Origin: Carboxylicivirga sp964602515
Lineage (GTDB): Bacteria > Bacteroidota > Bacteroidia > Bacteroidales > Marinilabiliaceae
Reading direction: 5' to 3'
Assembly (NCBI GenBank): GCA_964602515.1
Contig: CAZRRJ010000009.1
Span: 62,001-126,000, forward strand
Length of the DNA stretch: 64,000 nucleotides
Made by a program: the position numbers and the translations under genes. The notes under the pieces are model-generated. The model did not search any database, was not told where the DNA came from, and saw only the letters and a program-made list of their open reading frames with translations. How positions within the stretch are numbered: the first letter of the stretch is position 1; every line of letters starts with the position of its first letter. This document shows, in pieces, positions 53,468 to 63,263 of this stretch.

Positions 53468-54502
53468 ATGGATAATTATTACCAAATATTAGGGGTAACG
53501 CCTAACGCCAGTTTACCACAAATAAAACGTGCTTACAGAGTTAAAGCTAAGTTGCTTCATCCGGATATTAACAAAGCAAATGATGCCCACGATAACTTTA
53601 TACGCTTGAATGAGGCCTATGAATATCTTATTAAGCTAAAAAGCTTACGTGATGGAACAGCAAATAAAGCCAACTCACGTAATGATATTGATTTTTTCAG
53701 GGAGGAATGGCAGCGTAAGGAGAAACATAAAGCCAGGGAAAGGGCGCAAACTTATGCCCGAATGAGCTATGAGGCTTATCTTAAGTCTGATCTTTTCAGA
53801 ACTACCGAGGCCATTAACGCCATAATTGATTTTTTTGTAACAGCATTTATTATACTTTTTGTTGTAGTGCTTCCTGTTTTATTATATAGGGAACATGGTG
53901 CTGCTGCTTTATTTCTCGCTGCAATTATTATATTACCAACATCGCCTCTATGGTTTCGTTTTTTGATCACTACCTTTGATAAAGAAGCTATCCGGTCTTT
54001 TTTTGCACTGCATCATTCAGGTATTAAATCAAAAGCTGTTCGTTTATTACTCTTTACTCTACTTAATGGGCTTGTATTAGTCAAAGTTACACTTAAAACA
54101 CTGGTTGATCTGCAATGGATAGTCAGCTTTTACTTTTTTGCAATAATACTGAGCTACATTCCTGTAGTACATGTTGTTTCACGATATAAAAAGTACCTGC
54201 TTCATTTTGTAATAGCCCCGGCATTGGTAAATCTGTTATTCCTTATCAATTATACCTTCTCACATTCGCCTAAAAAAGAAACCTACTTGTATAACTATAC
54301 TTTTACTGACCATGCACATGTGTTTGGAAGTATTCATCTCGAAAATGATAAGTATGCCCGGTATAAAGGGATGCGCTTTTTTATCGACTTCAATCCGTTT
54401 ATTCACAACAGCTATGTTACATATACTATTTCAGAAGGTTTAATGGGAATAAGAGTGATTAATCAAGTTGACGTGAGTCAATATTCCCCAGTGCAGGAAT
54501 AA
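53468..54502 (+). CDS. membrane-anchored J-domain protein
   Basis: A 344-residue protein with a complete N-terminal DnaJ domain (residues 1-62, MDNYYQILGVTPNASLPQIK and the HPD signature in LLHPDINKAND), a charged linker, then about five hydrophobic segments (about 115-140, 143-170, 188-210, 215-240 and 248-270) and a C-terminal soluble part. It lacks the zinc-finger and Gly/Phe regions of DnaJ, so it would recruit DnaK to the inner membrane. The target is unknown. Single gene. Confidence 0.85.
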   Translation: MDNYYQILGVTPNASLPQIKRAYRVKAKLLHPDINKANDAHDNFIRLNEAYEYLIKLKSLRDGTANKANSRNDIDFFREEWQRKEKHKARERAQTYARMSYEAYLKSDLFRTTEAINAIIDFFVTAFIILFVVVLPVLLYREHGAAALFLAAIIILPTSPLWFRFLITTFDKEAIRSFFALHHSGIKSKAVRLLLFTLLNGLVLVKVTLKTLVDLQWIVSFYFFAIILSYIPVVHVVSRYKKYLLHFVIAPALVNLLFLINYTFSHSPKKETYLYNYTFTDHAHVFGSIHLENDKYARYKGMRFFIDFNPFIHNSYVTYTISEGLMGIRVINQVDVSQYSPVQE

Positions 54503-54520
54503 ATGTGTTTGTTTTTAAAC

Positions 54521-54546
54521 ACAAAACCGCACGTTAGTTCGTGCGG
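54521..54546 (-). terminator. terminator of the M14 carboxypeptidase gene
   Basis: CCGCACG (54527-54533) pairs perfectly with CGTGCGG (54540-54546); on the minus strand TTTTGTGTTT follows. The convergent J-domain gene ends 19 bases away. Confidence 0.75.
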
Positions 54547-54595
54547 CAATGCAACTTATGCTAATTGGTATGGTATTAAATTTTCTTGTTTGATT

Positions 54596-55726
54596 TTACA
54601 AATCATCAATAATACTAAATAAGGTATTAATAAGTGACTCACCTAGCTTAATTGAACGTTCAGCTGACCAGCCAAGTAATGCATCAGGTATATTATCATT
54701 TTGCTTAAATGGCATCTCCAAAGTCTGCGAAAGACAATGAAATTCTTCGCCCATATTCTTTGATCCAATCATGAGATTAGCCTTGCCCGGATCGTTCTTT
54801 GGATAGCCGTATGTATTTTGCATATCAGGATTAACAGCTTTCCAGTTCTCTATAAAACGATCCGTTAACTGACTTAGCTTTTGGTCGAATGAAGGAATGC
54901 CTTCTATGCCTGAAAGAAAGACATAAGGTAATGCTTCGTCGCCATGTACATCCAGAACGAAATCCATACCCGTTTCCCGCATCTTTTCTTTTACGTAATA
55001 TACTTCAGGACTTTTGTCAATACTTGGTTCTAACCATTCTCTGTTCAGGTTTACCCCCTTGGCATTTACCCTAAGGTTACCTAAAATACTACCATCAATA
55101 TTCATGTTAGGCACCATATAAAAATTGGCTTTTTTAAGCAAACTAACTGAAGTAGAATCTTCCTCATCAAGTAAACGATCAATAAGTCCCAGCATAAACC
55201 ACTCGGCCATTGTTTCGCCCGGGTGCTGACGCGCAATTACCCATAGTTTTTTCTTAGCCGGGTCTCCATCGCCTATTTGAAGGAAATCAATTGGCCGTCC
55301 CTGTGTTGTTTGTCCGATTGTTTCCAAGGTACAAAGTTGTGATTGCTGGGCATTATTTATTAGGTCAAGGTGTTGCTCATACGAAAATGGCGCAAAATAA
55401 GCGATGTAAACCGTATCATATTCAGGCGTAATAACCATACTTAAAACACCATCTTTGTATTCTGTAGGTATCTGAAACCATGTTTCTCTATCGAAAGAAG
55501 CCCTGGCCTGGTAGTTTTCCCAACCCTCAGGATATGCTGCTTCACCTGCATTATTTATATTCAAATGGCAAGTTTGTCCTTTAGCGCCTTGCACTCTGAA
55601 GTAAAACCATTGTAAAAAATCAGAATTGGAATCTTTTCTTATTTTAAGTTGTATGTCTTCCGGTTTATCGGCATTAATAACCTCAATATTTCCGGCATCA
55701 AACGTGCTTGATATACTTAGTTTCAT
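54596..55726 (-). CDS. M14-family zinc carboxypeptidase (cytosolic carboxypeptidase-like)
   Basis: A 376-residue enzyme without a signal peptide. The N-terminal beta-sandwich domain (residues about 1-130) and the catalytic domain are those of the cytosolic carboxypeptidase (CCP) branch. Zinc ligands and catalytic residues: His and Glu in RQHPGETMAEW near 167, His in LDVHGDEALPY near 260, and the general-base Glu in SQTLEMPFKQN near 340; substrate-binding Asn-Arg in VNLNREW near 223. CCP enzymes shorten polyglutamate or C-terminal peptides in eukaryotes; the bacterial substrate is not established. It is a single gene. Confidence 0.9.
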   Translation of the reverse strand: MKLSISSTFDAGNIEVINADKPEDIQLKIRKDSNSDFLQWFYFRVQGAKGQTCHLNINNAGEAAYPEGWENYQARASFDRETWFQIPTEYKDGVLSMVITPEYDTVYIAYFAPFSYEQHLDLINNAQQSQLCTLETIGQTTQGRPIDFLQIGDGDPAKKKLWVIARQHPGETMAEWFMLGLIDRLLDEEDSTSVSLLKKANFYMVPNMNIDGSILGNLRVNAKGVNLNREWLEPSIDKSPEVYYVKEKMRETGMDFVLDVHGDEALPYVFLSGIEGIPSFDQKLSQLTDRFIENWKAVNPDMQNTYGYPKNDPGKANLMIGSKNMGEEFHCLSQTLEMPFKQNDNIPDALLGWSAERSIKLGESLINTLFSIIDDL

Positions 55727-56155
55727 AATTATAAATTTTTAACAAACATAAAATAAAAATCTTATTTGGCTTGGAGTTTAACGTCTGATTTTGAATTAAC
55801 AAAATATGCTTAATAACATATGTTACTGAGTTAGTTGCTGTTTTTTTGAGTTGTACGAATAGAAATATTGCTGAAACGAAATGATAAAATAGCATTACTT
55901 ATTGATATAAAAATATTTGTAATAGAATCGTAAAGCAATTTATCTTTGGCTCATTAAATATTAAGCACATAAAGTAGCTTATTAAACTGATTTGTATTAA
56001 AATAAAAGTGATTTGATTATGCATCAAAACAAACAATTTCAGATTTTAACTTCCGGGTAAATCATTTCTTCTTTTATAGTCTTAATTAAAGAATAGTACC
56101 ATAGTCAGATACAATTAACAGATTTATTATCAGAAACTAATTTAAAAACAATTTC
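55727..56155. other. intergenic region holding the susC2 promoter
   Basis: About 430 bases between divergent genes; apart from the promoter at 55916-55948 nothing was recognised. The leader of the SusC mRNA would be about 200 bases. Confidence 0.5.
55916..55948 (+). promoter_or_regulatory. promoter of the second SusCD operon
   Basis: TTTG at 55916-55919, a 21-base gap, then TATCTTTG at 55941-55948: a perfect Bacteroidota promoter about 210 bases before susC2. Confidence 0.75.
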
Positions 56156-59100
56156 ATGAAAACAATCGCAAGCAATTCGGGTTTTCTACGGTGTATATTG
56201 GTAAGTTTTTTTATTATAACTTCCCATTTTTTTGTTTTAGCACAAAAGAAAACTGTATCCGGTAGCATAACCGATAAAAATGGCCTCTCGCTTCCCGGGG
56301 TGACCATTGTTGACAGCGCAAATCCTACCAATGGAACCCTGAGTGACATGGATGGAAGATATATGCTTTCGGTAGACGAAAACTCAATATTACAATTTTC
56401 TTTTATAGGGTTTGAAAGTGTAGTGCATAATGTATCGGGCATTACTACCCTGGATGTAACCATGGTTGAATCTGTTGAATTATTGGATGATGTTGTGGTA
56501 ACAGCCCTGGGCATATCCAGGGAAAAGAAAGTTCTGGGGTATGCCGTTTCTGAAGTAAAAGGAGACGAATTTGACAGGTCTCAGGATGCAAACGTTATGA
56601 ATTCGCTTAGTGGGAAAGTTGCCGGAATGCAAATTTCACCCAGTATTGGAGGGGCGGGCTCTTCTTCTCGTGTTATTATCAGGGGTAACTCCACATTAGC
56701 AGGTAGTAATCAACCATTATATGTAGTAGACGGAATCCCTATGAATAACAGTTCTGTTACAAGTGGAGGAGCTGATTATGGAGATGGCTTGGCCTCTATT
56801 AATCCGGATGATATTGCTTCTATGTCGGTATTAAAAGGACCTGCTGCAACGGCTCTTTATGGAACCCGTGCAATTAATGGTGTTGTTTTGATTACTACCA
56901 AAAGCGGTGATTCTTTTAAAAAGAATCTTGGTGTGGAATTCAGTTCTAAAGCTACATTTGATCAGGCCCTGGTACTTCCTGACTGGCAAGATCAGTACGG
57001 GCAAGGACAAGCAGGCCGGATTTCAGCTTCATCAGATATTGCCAGAAGACAGTTGATGATGTGGGGAGCCAAGTATAACGACCAAACTTTTGATGCCACT
57101 TATGATGGTAAAGAGCGGGTATACCAGTTTCATGACAATTACGATGAATTTTTACAAACAGGATTGACACTAAACAATAGTGTTGCTCTTACCGGGGGAA
57201 CCGATAATACATCGATACGTTTTTCATACTCCAACTTAAGCAACGAAGGTATAATACCTAATACCGACTATTCAAGAAATACCTTTGGTTTACGTTCAAC
57301 AAGCAAACTTTATGATGAAAAACTTACGTTTGATACTAAAGTGAGTTATACGAATGAACAATCAGACAATCGTTACCTGGGTGCTATAAACTCACTTTAC
57401 TATTTACCGGATAGTTATGATGTACGTGAGTTGAAAAGTCACAAAGATGCTGAGGGCAATCCTATTGGTTATGATTTTCAGAACAGCAACCCATACTGGG
57501 ATGCTTATGAAGCTACAAACTCAATGAATAAAGACCGCATACTGGGAATGGCTTCTTTAAAGTATGCTTTCTCAGAGAGATTATCTGTAATGGCACGAGC
57601 CGGAACAGATCTCAACTTTTATAAAACTATGGAGGTACGCCCTATTGGCACAGCAGGTTCTTATAGTTCCATTGGTTATGCCAGGCAAAACAATAACAAA
57701 AGCTGGGAAAACAACTTTGATATTTTAGCCTCATACAATACAACATTTGCTAAGGATTTTAGCTTAAATGTAAATGCCGGAGGAAACAGGATGCAGGCAA
57801 GGAGTGAAACGATTACAAATACTTCAGAAGATTTTTCTGATCGAAACCTGCAACATCCATTCTCTGGAAATACCAGGACGTCTAACCGTTATATTACAGA
57901 AAGAGCTATTAACTCATTATATGCCACAGCACAATTCGGTTATCGCGATTTTATCTATGTTGATTTTTCAGCGCGTAACGACTGGTCTTCTACCTTGCCT
58001 TCTGATAATAATTCTTACTTTTATCCTTCAGTAAGTTCTTCTTTAATATTTACAGAACTTTTTGAACAACCAGAATGGTTCTCATTTGGTAAAATCAGAG
58101 CTTCATGGGCAAAAGTTGGTTCTGATGCCGATGCATACGTATTGGATCAATATTATACCATTGATCAGTTTAAACACCTGGGTACTCCAATAGGTAATAT
58201 CTCAAGCAATAATATTCCTAATCCAAACTTACGACCTTCCATGTCTACCTCGTATGAGTTAGGGCTGGATCTGAAGTTTTTTAACAATCGTGCCGGACTT
58301 GATGTAACTTATTATGATCAAACAGCCGACGATCAAATATTAAATGTAGCTATTGGCTCTTCTACAGGTTATAAAGGAGCATTAATTAATACAGGTTCTA
58401 TTCGTAACTCAGGTATTGAAATTACCTCTTATGTAAAACCTGTTTCCAACAAAAATTTTGATTGGACAATTGACTTAAATTGGGCAAGAAACCGAAATGA
58501 AATCATAGATCTTTATGATGGCCTTGAACAACTTGTTCTTGCACAGGAATCGGGTGTTAGCGTGCAAGCACGTCCGGGACAGCCTTATGGTTTGATTATT
58601 GGAAAAGCATACCAAAGAGATGAACATGGCAATAAAATTGTAACCAACTCCGGTGTACCTATCATTGCAGACGAAGATGAGGTATTAGGAAATAGTGTTC
58701 CCGATTGGATGGGAGGTATTCGTAATACATTCCAGATAAAAAATGTATCTGTTTCTTTTCTTATTGACGGAAGATTTGGAAATGACATTTTCTCTTCCAC
58801 AGAACAATCATCATACGGCATGGGAAAGAACAAAAAAACACTCGTTGGCCGGGATATATATGCTGCAGGTGAAAAATGGGTTCCGGAAGGTTTAGTAACG
58901 ACTGATGCCAATGGCGATTTAGTGCCTTACGAAGCAAGTACTAACCCTGAAAGGTATTATGGTGATATTAGGCTTATACATGAAGAAAATGTTTACGATG
59001 GTAGCTTTATTAAACTTCGGGATGCTTCTATAACCTGGAATTTGCCGGCAAGATGGTTTGAAAATAACTTTATAAAAAGCTTATCACTTGGTGCATTCGG

Positions 59101-59245
59101 AAATAATTTAGTTTACCTGTGGCGCAATACTGATAATATTGATCCAGAAGCTGGCGCATTAGGAAGTGGCAGCGGCCAAGGCCTTGAAAAATATGGAATG
59201 CCACTTACCAGGAGTTTTGGTGCTAACTTAAATCTTAAATTTTAA
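56156..59245 (+). CDS. SusC/RagA-family TonB-dependent outer membrane transporter
   Basis: A complete 1029-residue transporter. Signal peptide at residues 1-29; carboxypeptidase-regulatory-like domain near 33-110 (GSITDKNGLSLPGVTI); plug with DDVVVTALGISREKKVLGYA near 112 and QPLYVVDGIPMNN near 190; GTRAINGVVLITTKSG near 241; then the 22-strand barrel with ARNDWSSTLPSDNNSY and the terminal LNLKF. The TonB box lies within the 95-115 region. It forms an operon with the SusD gene 4 bases later. Substrate unknown; no glycoside hydrolase or protease is attached. Confidence 0.95.
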   Translation: MKTIASNSGFLRCILVSFFIITSHFFVLAQKKTVSGSITDKNGLSLPGVTIVDSANPTNGTLSDMDGRYMLSVDENSILQFSFIGFESVVHNVSGITTLDVTMVESVELLDDVVVTALGISREKKVLGYAVSEVKGDEFDRSQDANVMNSLSGKVAGMQISPSIGGAGSSSRVIIRGNSTLAGSNQPLYVVDGIPMNNSSVTSGGADYGDGLASINPDDIASMSVLKGPAATALYGTRAINGVVLITTKSGDSFKKNLGVEFSSKATFDQALVLPDWQDQYGQGQAGRISASSDIARRQLMMWGAKYNDQTFDATYDGKERVYQFHDNYDEFLQTGLTLNNSVALTGGTDNTSIRFSYSNLSNEGIIPNTDYSRNTFGLRSTSKLYDEKLTFDTKVSYTNEQSDNRYLGAINSLYYLPDSYDVRELKSHKDAEGNPIGYDFQNSNPYWDAYEATNSMNKDRILGMASLKYAFSERLSVMARAGTDLNFYKTMEVRPIGTAGSYSSIGYARQNNNKSWENNFDILASYNTTFAKDFSLNVNAGGNRMQARSETITNTSEDFSDRNLQHPFSGNTRTSNRYITERAINSLYATAQFGYRDFIYVDFSARNDWSSTLPSDNNSYFYPSVSSSLIFTELFEQPEWFSFGKIRASWAKVGSDADAYVLDQYYTIDQFKHLGTPIGNISSNNIPNPNLRPSMSTSYELGLDLKFFNNRAGLDVTYYDQTADDQILNVAIGSSTGYKGALINTGSIRNSGIEITSYVKPVSNKNFDWTIDLNWARNRNEIIDLYDGLEQLVLAQESGVSVQARPGQPYGLIIGKAYQRDEHGNKIVTNSGVPIIADEDEVLGNSVPDWMGGIRNTFQIKNVSVSFLIDGRFGNDIFSSTEQSSYGMGKNKKTLVGRDIYAAGEKWVPEGLVTTDANGDLVPYEASTNPERYYGDIRLIHEENVYDGSFIKLRDASITWNLPARWFENNFIKSLSLGAFGNNLVYLWRNTDNIDPEAGALGSGSGQGLEKYGMPLTRSFGANLNLKF

Positions 59246-59249
59246 TCAT

Positions 59250-61223
59250 ATGAAGTACTTATATAAGATATCAATCCTTTTGTTGGTAACTCTCTCACTT
59301 GCCTGTACAAAAGATTTTGAGGAAATTAATACCAATCCCAATAAGAATACGGATATTAAAGATGATTACCTGTTTACTTATTCGCAATTGGCTCATGTTG
59401 GAGGAGGATTGTACTATACGCTTGGTGCTACAGCATTGCCGTTGTCAGGTTTAGGAAATCACATATATCCTCACGGACAAGCATTCAGAGATCTGAGTAG
59501 TTTTAATGGTTATTGGGATGCGCAATTTACAACAACTATTAAAAATCTGGCTGACCTTCAGGCTAAGCTGGAGGCCACTAATGAAAACAAAAATAACGAT
59601 GCCAAATTAGCGCAGGTATCTATACTTAGGGCAATAACCCTGCATAGGTTAACTGATATATTTGGTGATATTCCTTACTCAGAAGCTGGAAAAGGATTTG
59701 CAGAAGGTGTTTTATCGCCCAAGTATGACGAACAAAAGGAGGTTTATGCCCAAATTATTTCAGATTTACAAGAGGCACGTACCAGACTGGAAACCGGAAC
59801 GCCATTTACAGGTAATGCAGACTTAATGTATGCCGGAGATATTAAAAAATGGCAGAAGTTTGTTAACTCTTACCTGATGCGTGTGGGGATGAGAATGGTT
59901 AATGCTAACCCAGAAGAAGCAAAAAATGTGGTAAGCGATGCCATTAACCACAGTGCTGGGGTTATGACTAGCCTTGATGATGATGCAACCGTTTCTCATG
60001 AAGAAGTTGGAGGTGCTGGCATACATATTAATCAGACAGCAGCAGTTTTTAGCGGGTACCAGGAGTTATGGCAAGAGTGCTATGTAGGAGAACCTTTTGT
60101 AAGAGAAATGCAGGATACTAAAGATGCCCGTATATTTTGGTTAGCCTCTCAATATGTAAAGTCTTCAACATCGTATCATATTGAGGCATGGGAAGGCCAA
60201 AATGAATATAATCCTTTTATAAAAGGATCGCATAGTGGAGAGCCTTATATACCCAATGTTAGCCTTAGAACATGGCGACCAGACGAAAATGAGCTGGGCG
60301 ACTTGCAGTACATTACTGTAGATATTGCAGATTTGTCCAAATTAGCCGAAGCAAATATTGGTATTGAACTAACCGGGTTTTCTCCAAGGGAAAAGCCAAC
60401 TACGCCTGAAGAAGTAGAGTTTTTGCAATACAATTGTTTTGCAGCTGTTAACCCGGCTACATTTGGTGATGTAACTAATAAAAGCATTATCATGAGTTAT
60501 GATGAAGTTTGTTTCTTACTGGCAGAAGCAGCTCATAGATGGCAAATTGGTGGTGACGCTCAAAACAATTACGAAAATGGTATCAGGGCTTGTTTTGCCA
60601 AGTATCCCAAGTACCTGGCAGGTGCAGATCATGTAGAACGAATGATTGCCAAATACAATCAAAGCGCATCTGATAACCTGAATTATGAAGCTTCTGTAGA
60701 GGACTATTTACAGCACCCTTCAATTGTATGGGGGGCTAAAGATGCAATGGAACAAATTATACTTGAGCGATGGAAAGCTCTTTTCCCTAATGGCTTTGAA
60801 GCCTGGGCACTATGGCGTAGAACCAAGCTACCTAAAATTGTAGTAGAGAACTTTCCGATGACGGAATTTGACACCTTTACGCCCGAAGGAGAGCCGATTA
60901 GACGCAAAGGGCTGCCTTTTAATGTACCGGTATATTACTCCGATCCGGCAGAAGGCTTCATCCCAGGATTCGAAGGTGTGGTTCCTGATGGCTGGATACC
61001 CGGCGTTGGTTATCCAAGCAATCCTGTAGCTTATATTCCCTGGATGCAAAATGCCGGGGGGGTGACAGAAGGCTATCGTGCTGAACGTGCTGAATACCCG
61101 CCTTCAGAGCTGGCAGCTAATGGTAGTAACGTCTTTAAAGCTATGGAAAAACAACGGGAAGCATATCCTGCAGTAGGTCCTAGCCACCACTGGTACACGG
61201 TTAAAATGTGGTGGTCTAAATAA
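59250..61223 (+). CDS. SusD/RagB-family lipoprotein
   Basis: A 657-residue substrate-binding partner, longer than most SusD proteins (about 500-600). The lipobox is LACTK with Cys20. SusD-like features: FEEINTNPNKNTD near 24, ILRAITLHRLTDIFGDIPYS near 128, and CFLLAEAAHRWQIGGDAQNN near 420. The extra length lies in the C-terminal part, which has a Pro- and Gly-rich segment (VPDGWIPGVGYPSNP) probably forming a surface loop. Followed by a strong terminator, so the operon ends here. Confidence 0.93.
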   Translation: MKYLYKISILLLVTLSLACTKDFEEINTNPNKNTDIKDDYLFTYSQLAHVGGGLYYTLGATALPLSGLGNHIYPHGQAFRDLSSFNGYWDAQFTTTIKNLADLQAKLEATNENKNNDAKLAQVSILRAITLHRLTDIFGDIPYSEAGKGFAEGVLSPKYDEQKEVYAQIISDLQEARTRLETGTPFTGNADLMYAGDIKKWQKFVNSYLMRVGMRMVNANPEEAKNVVSDAINHSAGVMTSLDDDATVSHEEVGGAGIHINQTAAVFSGYQELWQECYVGEPFVREMQDTKDARIFWLASQYVKSSTSYHIEAWEGQNEYNPFIKGSHSGEPYIPNVSLRTWRPDENELGDLQYITVDIADLSKLAEANIGIELTGFSPREKPTTPEEVEFLQYNCFAAVNPATFGDVTNKSIIMSYDEVCFLLAEAAHRWQIGGDAQNNYENGIRACFAKYPKYLAGADHVERMIAKYNQSASDNLNYEASVEDYLQHPSIVWGAKDAMEQIILERWKALFPNGFEAWALWRRTKLPKIVVENFPMTEFDTFTPEGEPIRRKGLPFNVPVYYSDPAEGFIPGFEGVVPDGWIPGVGYPSNPVAYIPWMQNAGGVTEGYRAERAEYPPSELAANGSNVFKAMEKQREAYPAVGPSHHWYTVKMWWSK

Positions 61224-61646
61224 TTAAATATTGCCCATATTATAAAAACGGGATTGCTTTATAGGCAATCCCGTTTTTTTATACGATTTTCTTCCTATAT
61301 AAATGTTATATTCTGTATGTATTTGTTATTCAGTTGTATGTGGAATCTCATGTGCTTTGTGCGAGCAAATAACGTATATTCTGTACGTATTTTGCGTAGT
61401 CATTTATTCGCATATTACGTAGTAAGACTACTCCATATGCTATAGGTTTAATTACTATAATAGTCTAAATTTAACCGGTAATTATTAATATAATCATCGC
61501 TATGGTTATCATTATTAACGAGATTTTTTTAATTACTCCTTCATATTATGAAACGAACATGAACTTTAGCATTCAAAAATATACACAAGAGAATGATTAA
61601 AATTCATTGAGAGTTCCATGTGGCAAATGAAGATAAATAGAAGCAC
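61224..61646. other. intergenic region between the SusCD operon and the export cassette
   Basis: Contains the terminator at 61245-61280. GAGTTCCAT at 61611-61619 recurs at 62864-62872 upstream of the four-helix-bundle gene, in similar flanking sequence. No other gene or repeat was seen. Confidence 0.5.
61245..61280 (+). terminator. terminator after susD2
   Basis: A perfect 13-bp stem (AAAACGGGATTGC at 61245-61257 with GCAATCCCGTTTT at 61265-61277) with a T run. Confidence 0.92.
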
Positions 61647-62792
61647 ATGAAAAAGCTGTTCCCTCCTGAGATCATTACACATTCGATTGAAACTCATTTT
61701 CATCGCCATAATAAAAAGTTTATATGGATTTACATCGTATCAATTTTTCTTGTAATTGTTACACTTTCACTATTACCTTTTATTAAGGTTGAATTAAGTG
61801 CCCAGGGGCGTGGCATCATTCGTACACCTTATGAAAGTAGCCCTATTCAAAGTGCATATACAGGCCAGGTACTGCTTAATAATATGTTTGAGGGTCAACC
61901 TGTATCAAAAGGTGATACGCTTTTAATATTACACACAGATCAGCTAAAAGAACAAATTAATTTAAACAAAAGGCAATTAAAAGAAAACACAGTATTTGTT
62001 GCCGATTTAAAACAACTGCTAAAAAAAGATACTGCATTTCAAACAAACCGTTATAAGCTGGAGAATAACCGGCATCAATCGCAAATAGCTGAGGCCAATG
62101 CTAATATTCAACTGCTAAAAAAAGATTACCTGTTACATCAGCAATTATTTACTGATTCAGTAACTCCAGAAATGGATTTTCTTCAGATAAAATATAAGTA
62201 CGATGCAGCTGTTTTACAGTTAAATGTTTTAAAGAAACAAGCTGTTAATACATGGCAAGTTGAGAAAACCAGGTTAGAACAAGATAACATACGCTTGCAT
62301 TTCAACATAGCTAAACTACAAAAAGAGTGTGAACAGTACATTATAAAAGCACCAATATCAGGCACTATAGCTCAAACAACAGGCATTCATTCAGGTAGCT
62401 TTATCAGTTCCGGGCAGGTTCTTGCCCAAATATCACCCGATGAGCAGCTGTTAGCAGAATGTTTTATCACCCCCACTGATATTGGATTTATTTCTGTAGA
62501 CCAGGAGGTAAGGTTCCAGTTTGATGCTTTTAATTATAATCAGTGGGGGCTTATTTATGGTAAGGTAATATCTGTATCTGATGATATAACTATGGTTGAT
62601 AATACACCCGTTTTTAAAGTAAGATGTGAATTGCCCATCTCTTATTTAGAACTTAAATCGGGGCATAAAGGATATCTGAAAAAAGGAATGTCGTTAACAG
62701 GAAGGTTTGTATTAACAGAACGCACACTTTACCAGTTGCTTTTTGATAAGATGGATGATTGGTTGAATCCTAAATTAGCAGAGAATAGATAA
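61647..62792 (+). CDS. HlyD-family secretion adaptor (bacteriocin/peptide export type)
   Basis: A 381-residue inner-membrane adaptor: a cytoplasmic N-terminus, one membrane helix (FIWIYIVSIFLVIVTLSLLP at about 26-45), a biotinyl-lipoyl half (PIQSAYTGQVLLNNMFEGQP), a long coiled coil (about 105-220), the second half (YIIKAPISGTIAQTTGIHSG) and a C-terminal barrel. This anchored form works with peptidase-domain ABC exporters for bacteriocins and modified peptides. Its natural partner here would be the ABC ATPase of which only the end survives at 63264. Confidence 0.88.
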   Translation: MKKLFPPEIITHSIETHFHRHNKKFIWIYIVSIFLVIVTLSLLPFIKVELSAQGRGIIRTPYESSPIQSAYTGQVLLNNMFEGQPVSKGDTLLILHTDQLKEQINLNKRQLKENTVFVADLKQLLKKDTAFQTNRYKLENNRHQSQIAEANANIQLLKKDYLLHQQLFTDSVTPEMDFLQIKYKYDAAVLQLNVLKKQAVNTWQVEKTRLEQDNIRLHFNIAKLQKECEQYIIKAPISGTIAQTTGIHSGSFISSGQVLAQISPDEQLLAECFITPTDIGFISVDQEVRFQFDAFNYNQWGLIYGKVISVSDDITMVDNTPVFKVRCELPISYLELKSGHKGYLKKGMSLTGRFVLTERTLYQLLFDKMDDWLNPKLAENR

Positions 62793-62900
62793 TTAAAATA
62801 TGAAATGAATATGTAAATCCAATTATTAGATTTTCACACAAAAAGATGATTGAATTTATTTAAGAGTTCCATATAACCATTAAAAAATAAATTTAAACAG

Positions 62901-63263
62901 ATGAAAGCAAGTAATTCTTTAAAAGAAAAAAGCTACCAATTTACAATTGAATTAGTAGAACTAACAAAAATGCTACATCAGGATGAAGAGGAATTTGTGC
63001 TGAGTAATCATATGCTTGAAAGTGGAACAGCCATTGATGCATTTATACGAAAAGCCGGAAAAAATCAAAGCGAAAAGCATTTTGATCACAATATAAAAAT
63101 TGCCATTAACAAAGCCCGTGATACCAAGTATTGGCTTAACCTATTGTTTGACACTGAGTATATTGATCGTTATATGCTTGATGACCTTGTAAAGCAGTGC
63201 AATGAATTGATAAGCGCATTATCATCCGCACTTACTACAAGCCGGATACCCTTGGAAGTATAA
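62901..63263 (+). CDS. four-helix-bundle protein (S23/23S rRNA intervening-sequence type)
   Basis: A 120-residue protein of the four-helix-bundle family, whose members are often found inside 23S rRNA intervening sequences or as scattered accessory genes of unknown function. Features seen: YQFTIELVELTKMLHQDEEE near 12, LESGTAIDAFIRKAGKN near 39, and RDTKYWLNLLFDTEYID near 72. Its leader is nearly identical to the orphan leader at 4526. The stop codon is in the same frame as the ABC fragment that follows, with no intervening start. Confidence 0.85.
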   Translation: MKASNSLKEKSYQFTIELVELTKMLHQDEEEFVLSNHMLESGTAIDAFIRKAGKNQSEKHFDHNIKIAINKARDTKYWLNLLFDTEYIDRYMLDDLVKQCNELISALSSALTTSRIPLEV

